Shown here: positions 1 through 6,260 of the stretch, one piece after another
How positions within the stretch are numbered: position 1 is the first letter of the stretch
How the letters are laid out: each line of letters begins with the position of its first letter
From: Actinomycetes bacterium
GTDB taxonomy: Bacteria; Actinomycetota; Coriobacteriia; Anaerosomatales; Anaerosomataceae
Assembly: GCA_021850085.1 (NCBI GenBank)
Contig: JAJZRZ010000036.1
Location: forward strand, 1-10,706
Direction: 5' to 3'
DNA: 10,706 nt
Notes under the pieces: model-generated
The model's database searches: none
What the model saw: only the letters and a program-made list of their open reading frames with translations
What the model was told of the DNA's origin: nothing
Translations under genes and position numbers: made by a program

Positions 1-522
1 GGTGCCGAGGATGTGTTCCTCGTGTACAGGCGCACGGAAGACGAGATGCCGGCGCGCAGGGAGGAAGTGCATCACGCGCGCGAGGAGGGCGTGCAGTTCG
101 AGATGCTCTGTTCGCCCGCTGAGATCATCGGTCACGACGGCTGGGTGACGGGACTGAGAGTTTCGCGCATGGAACTGGGCGAGCCGGACGAGACCGGACG
201 GCGTGCTCCGAGGTGTGTGCTGGGCTCGGAGTTCGTCATCGACTGCGACACGGTGATCATGGCGATCGGGACGCGAGCCAACCCGCTGCTCGGCCAGACG
301 ACGCCCGACCTCGACCTCACCAAGCGCGGCTACATCGCCACTGACGAGACGGGCGCGACCTCAAAGCCCGGAGTCTTCGCCGGCGGAGACATCGTCACGG
401 GCTCGGCCACCGTGATCTTGGCCATGGGCGCCGGAAAACGCGCCGCGCGCGCCATAGACCAGTGGCTCGATTCGAACGCCGAAGTCCCCGCTGCGACGAG
501 CGGGTACCGCAAGCCACGATAG
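1..522 (+). CDS. gltA: GltA/NfnB-like NAD(P)-dependent oxidoreductase, C-terminal part (5' end outside window)
   Basis: Partial gene, open from base 1 in frame 1; about 173 residues are visible before the TAG at 520-522. The visible part is the C-terminal half of the two-dinucleotide-binding flavoprotein fold of the glutamate synthase small subunit family. Diagnostic stretches are VYRRTEDEMPARREEVHHA near the start, the ELGEPDETGRR segment, the AIGTRANP strand and the FAD-site motif GVFAGGDIVTGSATVILAMG near the end. In this family the subunit moves electrons between NAD(P)H, FAD and iron-sulfur clusters. Anaerobes carry two near-identical types: the glutamate synthase subunit GltA, and the bifurcating ferredoxin:NADP oxidoreductase large subunit NfnB (also called SudA). 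The N-terminal iron-sulfur part and the upstream neighbour, which would separate them, lie outside the window. The family call is firm; the substrate is not settled. Confidence 0.88.
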   Translation, partial: GAEDVFLVYRRTEDEMPARREEVHHAREEGVQFEMLCSPAEIIGHDGWVTGLRVSRMELGEPDETGRRAPRCVLGSEFVIDCDTVIMAIGTRANPLLGQTTPDLDLTKRGYIATDETGATSKPGVFAGGDIVTGSATVILAMGAGKRAARAIDQWLDSNAEVPAATSGYRKPR

Positions 523-567
523 CAGGCCATAAGATTGTGACGATAGTCCTCGGCGACCGATGTGCGG

Positions 568-573
568 TACAAT
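568..573 (+). promoter_or_regulatory. Candidate -10 element upstream of the response regulator gene
   Basis: TACAAT matches five of six bases of the sigma-A -10 consensus and lies about 75 bases before the GTG at 650, in the 127-base gap after the GltA-like gene. I see no convincing -35 hexamer 16-18 bases upstream. Just downstream, ACAGTC occurs twice as a direct repeat (582-587 and 601-606, 19 bases start to start), which could be an operator. The gap shows no clear T-tailed terminator for the GltA-like gene. Confidence 0.35.
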
Positions 574-639
574 TCGCCCGAACAGTCCCACGTCCCGACG
601 ACAGTCGGTCGGATGAAAGGCACGACTCGCCCAGACAGC

Positions 640-644
640 GGAGG
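640..644 (+). promoter_or_regulatory. Ribosome binding site that sets the regulator start at 650
   Basis: GGAGG sits five bases before the GTG at 650. The earlier in-frame GTG at 644 overlaps this element, so it cannot be served by it. Confidence 0.75.
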
Positions 645-649
645 TGACC

Positions 650-1390
650 GTGTCAGATCCCATCAGGGTGCTCGTCGTCGACGATGATGAGTCCATCGTC
701 GAGATGATCCGCATGGGCCTCGAGGCGGAAGGGATGAAAATCACGTCCGCATCCGACGGAGCAGAGGCGCTCGAGGCGCTGCGCAGCACCCCCACCGACG
801 TCGTCCTCCTTGATATCATGATGCCGCGTGTGGACGGCTGGATGGCGCTGATGGAGATTAGGAACGATCCCGTCACGGCCGACATCCCAGTCATCATGTT
901 GACGGCCAAGACGCAGGACCTCGCCCGTATCCTCGCCTTCAAGCAGGGCGTGCAGCAGTACGTCACGAAGCCGTTCAACCTGATGGAGCTGGTCGTCCGC
1001 ATCCAAAGCCTGATGCGGGGTCGCCCGCGGGCGGGGGTCGCCACGCCACAGGAGGGCGACTTCCGCAAGCTGGCCGTGCGTAAAGGCGGCCGGACGGTGC
1101 TGCTCGACCTGGACGAAGTGATCTACATCTCGGCCAAGAACAAGTCGACGTACGTTCACACCTACGAGAACCAGTACCTGGTGGATCTCACGCTCTCAGA
1201 ACTCGAGGAGCGACTGTCGTCGGACGCATTCCGGCGGCTGCATCGCAGTTACATGATCAACCTGAACAAGGTCAAGGAGATCGTCCGCGCGGATGGTGCG
1301 TACATGGTGGTCGTCGCTGACCGCGACGAGACGCAGGTGCCCGTCGCGCGCCGGCAAGTGAAGTCTTTCAGAGAGGCGGTGGGCATCTAG
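650..1390 (+). CDS. Response regulator with REC and LytTR DNA-binding domains
   Basis: 246 residues. The N-terminal receiver domain (about 5-125) has the acidic pair D11/D12, phospho-acceptor D55 in LLDIMMPRVDG, T85 and K107 in the VTKPF motif, so it should be phosphorylatable. After a short Pro/Gly/Arg linker (124-137), residues 138-244 form a LytTR domain, shown by the VIYISAKNKSTYVHT strand region and the family hallmark FRRLHRSYMINL at about 194-205. The family (AgrA, LytR, AlgR types) binds pairs of 9-bp direct repeats and often controls surface, secretion or virulence genes. The start is GTG 650, chosen because GGAGG at 640-644 is correctly spaced for it. No histidine kinase is in the window, so the partner is elsewhere. 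The stop codon TAG touches the ATG of the next gene, so the regulator and the surface protein are almost certainly co-transcribed. Confidence 0.93.
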   Translation: MSDPIRVLVVDDDESIVEMIRMGLEAEGMKITSASDGAEALEALRSTPTDVVLLDIMMPRVDGWMALMEIRNDPVTADIPVIMLTAKTQDLARILAFKQGVQQYVTKPFNLMELVVRIQSLMRGRPRAGVATPQEGDFRKLAVRKGGRTVLLDLDEVIYISAKNKSTYVHTYENQYLVDLTLSELEERLSSDAFRRLHRSYMINLNKVKEIVRADGAYMVVVADRDETQVPVARRQVKSFREAVGI

Positions 1391-2437
1391 ATGCTCGGTT
1401 CGCAGTGGCGTCTGCGCATGGTGGCCGTGAGTGTGCTCGCAGCCCTTTTCTTCGCGGGGGTGGTCCATTCGGCCCACGCCGAGCGGACCATCGCCCTGAG
1501 CACCGGCACGGTGCAGTTGGCGCTGCCGAGCGGCGGGTCGGCGGCCGATGAGTTCGCGGTGGCCAACAACGGCGACGAGCCTCTCAAGGCGCTCGTGTAC
1601 ACCAACGACGTGATATATGGCGAGGACGGCCTGCCGGAGTACGTGAGGCCGACCGGTGCTGTCGGCGAGTACGCCAAGAGCCCGGCATCGTGGCTGTCGC
1701 TCAGGCTGCCTGCCGAGACGAAGGTCATCGCGAACACGCCGTACATCGAGCTCGAGCCGGGCCAGGAGATGGTTCTCCAGTTCGAGATGCGAGTGCCCGT
1801 CGAGGCGGCCCCCGGTGACTACAACGCGATCATCTTCTTCGAGATGTTCGACGACTCGGCCAGTGCCGGCACGTCCTCCAAGGTCTCAGGACGCATCGGG
1901 GCACGCATAGTCGTCCGTGTCGCCGGCGACGTGATCGAGGACCTTGAAGTGGCGCCGTTTTGGGTTCGCGGGTTCGTGATAGGCAGCGACATCCCCTACA
2001 AGTTCACGTTCACCAACGCAGGCAATGTGGACAAGCGCTATGTGCCTTCGATGGTGTTGCTCGACCGCTCCGAGGCAGAGGTGGCCCGGACGGAGCTCGA
2101 GGAGTCGGCCATCGTCTACGCGGGCGACGCGCGCACCTACACGGGCAGCGTGGATGCCGGCACGTCGCTGTTCGGCCAGTACACGCTTCGCAGTGAGATC
2201 GCCTACGACAAGGAGACGGCGCCCGGGACGTTCGTGCCCGACGTGCTGGAAGAGGATCGTACGTTCTGGGTCGTCCCGCTGTGGTTCGCCATCCTGGTGA
2301 TCGCGTTTGTGGCGGTTCCGTTCCTGTGGCTGGTCTGGCGTACGACGGCCAAAGGACGGGCGGGACGCAACGACCGGACGACGCGCAGGGGAGACGTGCG
2401 AAGCACCGCGTCAGATTCTGGGGCCGACGAAACCTGA
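1391..2437 (+). CDS. Secreted, C-terminally membrane-anchored WxLIP/DUF916-like surface protein
   Basis: 348 residues. A signal peptide covers about 1-30 (basic QWRLRM, hydrophobic core, likely cleavage after AHA). Two beta-sandwich-like parts follow: about 31-178, including the PYIELEPGQEMVLQFEMRVP stretch with its APGDYNAIIFFE strand, and about 180-290 with the YKFTFTNAGNVDKRYVPS strand. A single membrane helix (about 294-316) and an Arg/Lys-rich tail end it. This order (signal peptide, two Ig-like domains, helix, basic tail, about 350 residues) matches the DUF916/DUF3324 (WxLIP) proteins that accompany WxL proteins in low-GC Gram-positives. The call rests on architecture and local motifs, not a search; a PapD-like or other Ig-fold surface protein is the alternative. 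The start ATG 1391 abuts the regulator's stop; ATG 1418 is possible and would also keep the signal peptide. The end is 16 bases from the end of the convergent minus-strand gene. Confidence 0.6.
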   Translation: MLGSQWRLRMVAVSVLAALFFAGVVHSAHAERTIALSTGTVQLALPSGGSAADEFAVANNGDEPLKALVYTNDVIYGEDGLPEYVRPTGAVGEYAKSPASWLSLRLPAETKVIANTPYIELEPGQEMVLQFEMRVPVEAAPGDYNAIIFFEMFDDSASAGTSSKVSGRIGARIVVRVAGDVIEDLEVAPFWVRGFVIGSDIPYKFTFTNAGNVDKRYVPSMVLLDRSEAEVARTELEESAIVYAGDARTYTGSVDAGTSLFGQYTLRSEIAYDKETAPGTFVPDVLEEDRTFWVVPLWFAILVIAFVAVPFLWLVWRTTAKGRAGRNDRTTRRGDVRSTASDSGADET

Positions 2438-2453
2438 GAGGTCTCGCAGCGGA

Positions 2454-2945
2454 TCAGCGTTGGACTGCGGTGTAGTTGAAGCGCGTGGCTATCGGCGTGC
2501 GCGCCGGCAGGCTGAACGCCTCGGCCGTGGTGAGGTCAAGCTGGTAGGTGGCGGTGATGTCGTAGGCACCGGGCGCCAGGTTCGAGCCGAACGCGGGAAA
2601 CACCACATGCCGCATGACTCGCTCTCTCGGCACGATGACCGAGCCTACCACCAGCTGTGTCTCCGAGGAGTCCGTGAAGTCCCAGGGCCGTGAGGAGACG
2701 ACCCTGAGGCGCTGCCGCTCGTCAGCCGTGTACACAGCGCCGAGCGGTCGCTCGCCGAACGCGACACCGCCGTCGGTCAGGAGAGTCATCGAGAAAGCGG
2801 AGCCGATGCTGGCCGTGACGGTGACGGTTGCGGACTCGGCACCAGCGGGTTGCTGGGGCATGAAGAGCGTCATGACGACGGCTCCCGCCACGAGCACACT
2901 CGCTCCGGCTCGCCGCCTGGTCATGGGGACTAGGCTCGACAACAT
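2454..2945 (-). CDS. Small secreted beta-rich protein, WxL-like (paralogue of the 3048-3479 product)
   Basis: 163 residues. A long signal peptide (Arg-rich TRRR, hydrophobic core, likely cleavage after AGA near residue 36) is followed by a single domain of about 125 residues. Shared features with the 3048-3479 product, in order, are VTVTA...AFSMT, an LGxVYT turn (68-73), PWDF with W88, an ITATYxLDLT strand (130-139) and a terminal YTAVQ strand. No membrane anchor or sorting signal is seen, so the protein may be held non-covalently at the cell surface, as WxL proteins are; that is inference. The start ATG 2945 has GAGG about five bases upstream; an ATG seven codons later is the alternative. 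The gene lies behind a strong terminator and so needs its own promoter or read-through. I do not recognise a named family with certainty. Confidence 0.7.
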   Translation of the reverse strand: MLSSLVPMTRRRAGASVLVAGAVVMTLFMPQQPAGAESATVTVTASIGSAFSMTLLTDGGVAFGERPLGAVYTADERQRLRVVSSRPWDFTDSSETQLVVGSVIVPRERVMRHVVFPAFGSNLAPGAYDITATYQLDLTTAEAFSLPARTPIATRFNYTAVQR

Positions 2946-2977
2946 CCCTCCCTCGCACTGGCGCCTCGCGCGTCCTC

Positions 2978-3020
2978 TGAAGAATAATCGGCCGAGGCGG
3001 GAAGACCCGCCCCGGCCGAT
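2978..3020 (-). terminator. Intrinsic terminator after the 3048-3479 gene (minus strand)
   Basis: Bases 2987-3001 pair with 3006-3020 in a GC-rich 15-bp stem with one A-C mismatch and an AAGA loop on the plus strand (TCTT on the minus). Reading on the minus strand the stem is followed by TATTCTTC, a T-rich tail. It starts 28 bases after the stop codon of the 3048-3479 gene and lies in the leader of the 2454-2945 gene. Confidence 0.8.
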
Positions 3021-3047
3021 GACGTTCGGTGGTACGGGCAGTCCGGG

Positions 3048-3479
3048 CTACGGCTGCTGCACCCCGGTGTACGTGTACGTCGCAACGTAGTCCACGCCCG
3101 GATCGAGGTTGTAGGCTTGGTCCAATGTCAAGTCCAGATTGTAAGTGGCGGTGATGTTCGAGACACCCTTTGGCTTGTTGACGCCGGCCGTAGGCGAGGT
3201 GGACTCGGAGAGCACCGGTACGAGCGGCGTGGCGACTACCGAGCTCTTTGAGAAGTCCCACAACTTGTTTGACTTCACCGTGATCATAGTGCTGTTGTTC
3301 GTGTACACGCTGCCTAGGTTAACAGGGCTGAAGCTCACCGCGTTCTGATTGATCGTCATGGAGAAGGCGGGGTTCACCCGTGCGGTGACCAGGACGTTCT
3401 GGGGGTTGCCGGAGGCGTAACCAATCACGCCGAACACGAGCGCCGCGACCATGATGGCGGCGATCACCATTCGCTTCAT
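3048..3479 (-). CDS. Small secreted beta-rich protein, WxL-like, lower GC than its neighbours
   Basis: 143 residues from ATG 3479, which has AGGAG seven to eight bases upstream. The frame stays open to an ATG at 3548, but that would put a long polar, Pro/Arg-containing stretch before the signal peptide and would overlap the likely promoter. The signal peptide is MKRMVIAAIMVAALVFGVIG, with cleavage near residue 22-24. The mature part follows the same path as the 2454-2945 product: VLVTA...AFSMT (30-42), LGSVYT (55-60), LWDF with W74, ITATYNLDLT (109-118) and a terminal YTGVQQ. The W-D-F after a Val/Ser strand recalls the WxL motif. My hand counts give about 52% GC over 240 bases here against about 68% in 120 bases of the neighbouring paralogue. 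Its own candidate promoter lies upstream and its own terminator downstream, so it looks like a single-gene unit. Confidence 0.75.
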   Translation of the reverse strand: MKRMVIAAIMVAALVFGVIGYASGNPQNVLVTARVNPAFSMTINQNAVSFSPVNLGSVYTNNSTMITVKSNKLWDFSKSSVVATPLVPVLSESTSPTAGVNKPKGVSNITATYNLDLTLDQAYNLDPGVDYVATYTYTGVQQP

Positions 3480-3547
3480 ATCGTCTCTCCTAACCGGGCC
3501 CCGGCCATCCGGCCGCGGCTCCCCTGCCACATTCACGAAAAGTATCA

Positions 3548-3577
3548 TGTATAGGGGCGTCCTATGCGAGGAAAAAA
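3548..3577 (-). promoter_or_regulatory. Candidate promoter of the 3048-3479 gene
   Basis: On the minus strand TATACA (3553-3548) is a possible -10 element, with an A/T-only TTTTTT (3577-3572) 18 bases upstream in the -35 position. The -35 match to TTGACA is poor, as expected for an activator-dependent promoter. It is the most AT-rich part of the 169-base gap 3480-3648. ATAGG (3551-3555) and CCTAT (3561-3565) form a short inverted repeat around the spacer. Confidence 0.35.
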
Positions 3578-3619
3578 CTGTGTTATGGACGGGCTATTCG
3601 ATGAACGGTGCTTAACGGC
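3573..3619 (-). promoter_or_regulatory. Possible LytTR-type binding half-sites
   Basis: The published LytTR half-site pattern is [TA][AC][CA]GTTN[AG][TG]. On the minus strand ACCGTTCAT (3609-3601) matches all nine positions, GCCGTTAAG (3619-3611) matches eight and ACAGTTTTT (3581-3573) matches eight. The last overlaps the weak -35 region. The spacings (10 and 28 bases start to start) are not the usual 21-22, so this is a lead only. It is of interest because a LytTR regulator is encoded about 2.2 kb away. Confidence 0.25.
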
Positions 3620-3648
3620 CTGCGAGCGGCTGGGCGAGCGGCCGCTGG

Positions 3649-4446
3649 TCAGTGCTGAACGACGCTGTACGTGACCGTTGCGCCGTAGGTGAGGTCCGGA
3701 TCGGTCGTCCAGGGGGGAGTGACCGTCAGACTGTCGGAGAAGCTGGTGACTCCCGCAGAGCCGATTCCGTGTGCTGTGCCAGTCACGATCAGCCCCATGA
3801 GCGCGGCGTCGCCGGACACTGTGCGCGTGATCGTGTAGGCGACCGAAGAATCGACGGTGACGCCCACGGTCTTGGCCGGCGAAGTCACTTCAGGGTTCAC
3901 GGAACCGAAAAGCACGCTTTGACCCGCGTCCGGCGCGATCACGGTCATCGTCAGGTGATGGATGAGGATGGTGTACGCGCCGCTGGGATGTTGCTGCGGC
4001 GGACGCGGGCTGCTGCCTCCTGGATTGGCGATGAGAAACGTGATGTTCCCGACGGAGTACGGACCGGGCGCCACCGGATTCGCGATCCCTCCCACGGCGA
4101 TCGTCACAGCCTGGCGTCGGGGGACGACGGGGGAGAAGGTGAGCGTCACGGTCTGCCCGCTCACGCTGAGCGTGCCGGCCGGGCTCACGAGGGTCGCGGC
4201 GCTCACATCCGTGCCTGCCGGGAACGTGATCTCCGCGCCGGTGAGTGATTCGCCATTGCCCACTGTGTACCCGGAGAAGGTGTACGTCACGCCTGTCGCG
4301 CCCGCGTACGGACTGGAGAGCGTAGTCGTTGGCGTTCCGACGGTGATGGCCGCGGCAGGGGCGAGCGAAGACACGATGCCGAGAAGCGCCACGACGAGCG
4401 CGACGCGGGGGAGCTGTGGCATGAATCGCGCGGGGCGGCTTGACAT
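3649..4446 (-). CDS. Secreted two-domain beta-rich surface protein with WxL-like C-terminal module
   Basis: 265 residues from ATG 4446; AGGAGGG lies ten bases upstream, a slightly long spacing. Longer in-frame starts up to 4593 would add a polar leader before the signal peptide and overlap the preceding gene. The signal peptide is about 1-33, with cleavage after AAA. Residues 34-140 form an Ig-like domain with repeated Thr/Val strands, for example ITFPAGTDVSAATLVSPAGT and VTIAVGGIANPV. A Pro/Gln linker (141-155) leads to a C-terminal domain (about 158-265) with VLFGSVNPEV and a last strand VTYSVVQH. The final strand and the FGSV turn resemble the two smaller secreted proteins downstream, but the Trp of their WDF motif is replaced by Tyr in SSVAYTITRTV. 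No anchor is seen. Function unknown; an extracellular adhesive or structural role is inference. Confidence 0.7.
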   Translation of the reverse strand: MSSRPARFMPQLPRVALVVALLGIVSSLAPAAAITVGTPTTTLSSPYAGATGVTYTFSGYTVGNGESLTGAEITFPAGTDVSAATLVSPAGTLSVSGQTVTLTFSPVVPRRQAVTIAVGGIANPVAPGPYSVGNITFLIANPGGSSPRPPQQHPSGAYTILIHHLTMTVIAPDAGQSVLFGSVNPEVTSPAKTVGVTVDSSVAYTITRTVSGDAALMGLIVTGTAHGIGSAGVTSFSDSLTVTPPWTTDPDLTYGATVTYSVVQH

Positions 4447-4486
4447 CGCCGTCCGTCCCTCCTGGTGCGTCATCGGACCACGCCAC

Positions 4487-4492
4487 ATGATA
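4487..4492 (-). promoter_or_regulatory. Candidate -10 element for the 3649-4446 gene
   Basis: TATCAT on the minus strand matches five of six consensus bases and lies in the 77-base gap behind the UPF0210 gene. No good -35 is visible. The alternative is read-through from the ACT/UPF0210 operon. Confidence 0.3.
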
Positions 4493-4523
4493 CACCGGAT
4501 CGCATGGTCACTGATCTGTGATC

Positions 4524-5891
4524 CTAGTTCCTCAGGCTTCCCAGAGGCGCGGGCACACGGCCGCCTCGGCGGATCAGGCGGGCGCTCCCCCATGCTGAGA
4601 CGTCCATCACCGGAGCCGCCCCGAGCAGCCCGCCCCAGCTAACCTGGTCGCCGGCCTTTTTGCCCGAGGCGGGGATGAGCCGGGCGGCTGTGGTCTTGTT
4701 GTTGATGACGCCGATGGCGCATGCATCGGAGATGATGCCGGCGATCGTCTCGGCGCAAGTGTCGCCAGGGATCGCGACCATGTCGAGCCCCACCGAGCAC
4801 ACAGCCATCATCGCCTCGAGCTTGTCGAGGGTGAGTGCGCCGTCGTTCACGGCGCGAACCATCCCCGCGTCCTCGGAGACAGGGATGAACGCGCCGGAAA
4901 GCCCGCCGATCGATGACGTGCCCATCGCGCCTCCCTTCTTGACCGCGTCGTTGAGCAGCGCGAGGGCGGTGGTGGTGCCGGGGGCCCCGCACCGTTCCAC
5001 CCCCATCGCTTCAAGGATGTCGGCGACGCTGTCGCCTTCGGCGGGAGTGGGCGCAAGCGAGAGATCGACGATCCCCATCGCCACGCCGAGCCGCCGGGCG
5101 GCTTCGCGCGCCACCAACTCACCCGCGCGAGTGATCTTGAACGAGGTGGCCTTGATGGCCTCGGCCACGGCTGTGAGGTCTGCGTCGTCCGGCAGCGCGG
5201 CCACCACCGCGCGCACCACGCCCGGTCCCGATATCCCCACGTTCACCACGACATCCGGTTCCCCCGCGCCGTGCACGGCGCCCGCCATGAACGGGTTGTC
5301 CTCGACCATGTTGGCGAAGACCACAAGCTTGGCGCACCCGATGCTGTCGGCGTGGGCCGTGAGTTCGGCGGTGTCCAGGATCGTTCGCGCCATGCGGGCG
5401 ACCGCGTCCATGTTGATCCCAGCTCGGGTGGTCGCAACATTGACTGAGGAGCAGACCCGCTCGGTGGAGGCCAGTGCGGCCGGTATCGAGCGGATGAGCG
5501 CGTCGTCGCCTCGACCCACGCCTTTGTGAACGAGGGCCGAGAACCCGCCGATGAAGTCCACGCCCGCGACGGCCGCGGCCCGGTCCATCGCCTGCGCGAC
5601 GGGGGTGAGGTCGGCGCAGGCGCATCGGCCTGCCACCGAGGCCACTGGCGTGACTGAGATGCGCTTGTTGCGGATCGGGATGCCGTATTCGCGCTCGATC
5701 GCCTCGCACACGGGCACGAGCCGCTGCGCGGCCAGTGCCACCCGGTCGTAGACCCTGCGCGACATCTCCTCCACCGTGTCCGCAGAGCATTCGCCGATGG
5801 CTATGCCGAGGGTCACCGTGCGGATGTCGAGGTGCTGCTGCTGAACCATGAGGAGCGTTTCCGCGACCTCCTCGGGACTGATCCGGAGCAT
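4524..5891 (-). CDS. UPF0210 (DUF711) PFL-like family protein
   Basis: 455 residues from ATG 5891, preceded by AAGGGAAG; this is the usual family length and start (MLRISPEEVAETLLMV). The in-frame extension to 6023 is rejected because it runs into the ACT gene. Family hallmarks are IRTVTLGIAIGECS near 25-40, PIRNKRISVTPVA, VDFIGGFSALVHKG, NVGISGPGVVR, KATSFKITRAGELV and the C-terminal GDTCAETIAGII and NNKTTAARLIPA segments. UPF0210 proteins are cytosolic, have no established reaction, and are often labelled PFL family for resemblance to the pyruvate formate-lyase fold; I see no glycyl-radical motif. The gene starts 13 bases after the ACT-domain gene, the widely conserved pairing for this family, suggesting that the ACT protein senses a ligand for or regulates this one. 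Confidence 0.93.
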   Translation of the reverse strand: MLRISPEEVAETLLMVQQQHLDIRTVTLGIAIGECSADTVEEMSRRVYDRVALAAQRLVPVCEAIEREYGIPIRNKRISVTPVASVAGRCACADLTPVAQAMDRAAAVAGVDFIGGFSALVHKGVGRGDDALIRSIPAALASTERVCSSVNVATTRAGINMDAVARMARTILDTAELTAHADSIGCAKLVVFANMVEDNPFMAGAVHGAGEPDVVVNVGISGPGVVRAVVAALPDDADLTAVAEAIKATSFKITRAGELVAREAARRLGVAMGIVDLSLAPTPAEGDSVADILEAMGVERCGAPGTTTALALLNDAVKKGGAMGTSSIGGLSGAFIPVSEDAGMVRAVNDGALTLDKLEAMMAVCSVGLDMVAIPGDTCAETIAGIISDACAIGVINNKTTAARLIPASGKKAGDQVSWGGLLGAAPVMDVSAWGSARLIRRGGRVPAPLGSLRN

Positions 5892-5904
5892 GGTCTTCCC
5901 TTCG

Positions 5905-6180
5905 CTAGATGCGGTGCATGTAGCGGAAGACGTCCTCCCGCTGGAGCGTGACTTGCATGCCGATGTGCCGCGCGACCTCCGAGAGGCGCGCCTGAACATC
6001 CTCGAAAGGGTGTGCATCCTCATCGATGGTGACGAGCATCGTCATCGAGAAGATGCCCGACAAAATCGTCTGCCGGATGTCCTCGATGTTCACGCCGTGC
6101 CCGGCGAGCGCGGTCGCGATCTCGGCGACGATGCCGACGCGGTCCTCGCCGAGCACTGAGAGCACAGCCCTGGTCTTCAT
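5905..6180 (-). CDS. ACT domain protein, UPF0237 family
   Basis: 91 residues from ATG 6180, which has AGGAG eight bases upstream; the longer frame to 6210 lacks such a site. The whole protein is a single ACT domain plus a short C-terminal extension: strand VLSVLGEDRVGIVAEIATAL, then GVNIEDIRQTIL, and a second beta-alpha-beta half ending FRYMHRI. ACT domains bind small ligands, usually amino acids, and act as regulatory modules, commonly as dimers. UPF0237 genes regularly precede UPF0210 genes, as here with a 13-base gap, so the two are very likely one operon. The ligand is unknown. Confidence 0.93.
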   Translation of the reverse strand: MKTRAVLSVLGEDRVGIVAEIATALAGHGVNIEDIRQTILSGIFSMTMLVTIDEDAHPFEDVQARLSEVARHIGMQVTLQREDVFRYMHRI

Positions 6181-6214
6181 CGCTTCATCTCCTGTGGCTC
6201 GTACGTTCACGCGC

Positions 6215-6220
6215 TATACT
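6215..6220 (+). promoter_or_regulatory. Candidate -10 element for the DUF951 gene
   Basis: TATACT (five of six consensus bases) lies 41 bases before GTG 6261 in the 80-base divergent gap between the ACT gene and the DUF951 gene. The -35 region is not convincing. The minus-strand promoter for the ACT/UPF0210 operon must lie in or near the same gap, but I cannot pin it down. Confidence 0.4.
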
Positions 6221-6260
6221 CTACGCGCCCGGACCCGACTCGCGCGAGGAGGATCTCGAG

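Noticed and set aside
644..646. GTG at 644 as the start of the response regulator
   Set aside because: It overlaps the GGAGG that is correctly spaced for GTG 650.
361..1068. 235-residue minus-strand open frame across the GltA/regulator boundary
   Set aside because: Antisense of two clear genes and no family features; typical GC-rich artefact.
3480..3548. N-terminal extension of the 3048-3479 gene to ATG 3548
   Set aside because: It would bury the signal peptide behind a polar leader; ATG 3479 has its own ribosome binding site.
3625..3646. AGCGGC/GCCGCT inverted repeat just after the 3649-4446 gene as a terminator
   Set aside because: Only six base pairs, a ten-base loop and no T-rich tail on the minus strand.
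4498..4526. GGATC/GATCC and GTCAC/GTGA inverted repeats after the UPF0210 gene
   Set aside because: Short, imperfect and without a T-tail; not convincing as terminator or operator.
4447..4593. Longer start for the 3649-4446 gene
   Set aside because: It would overlap the UPF0210 gene and place about 49 mostly polar residues before the signal peptide.
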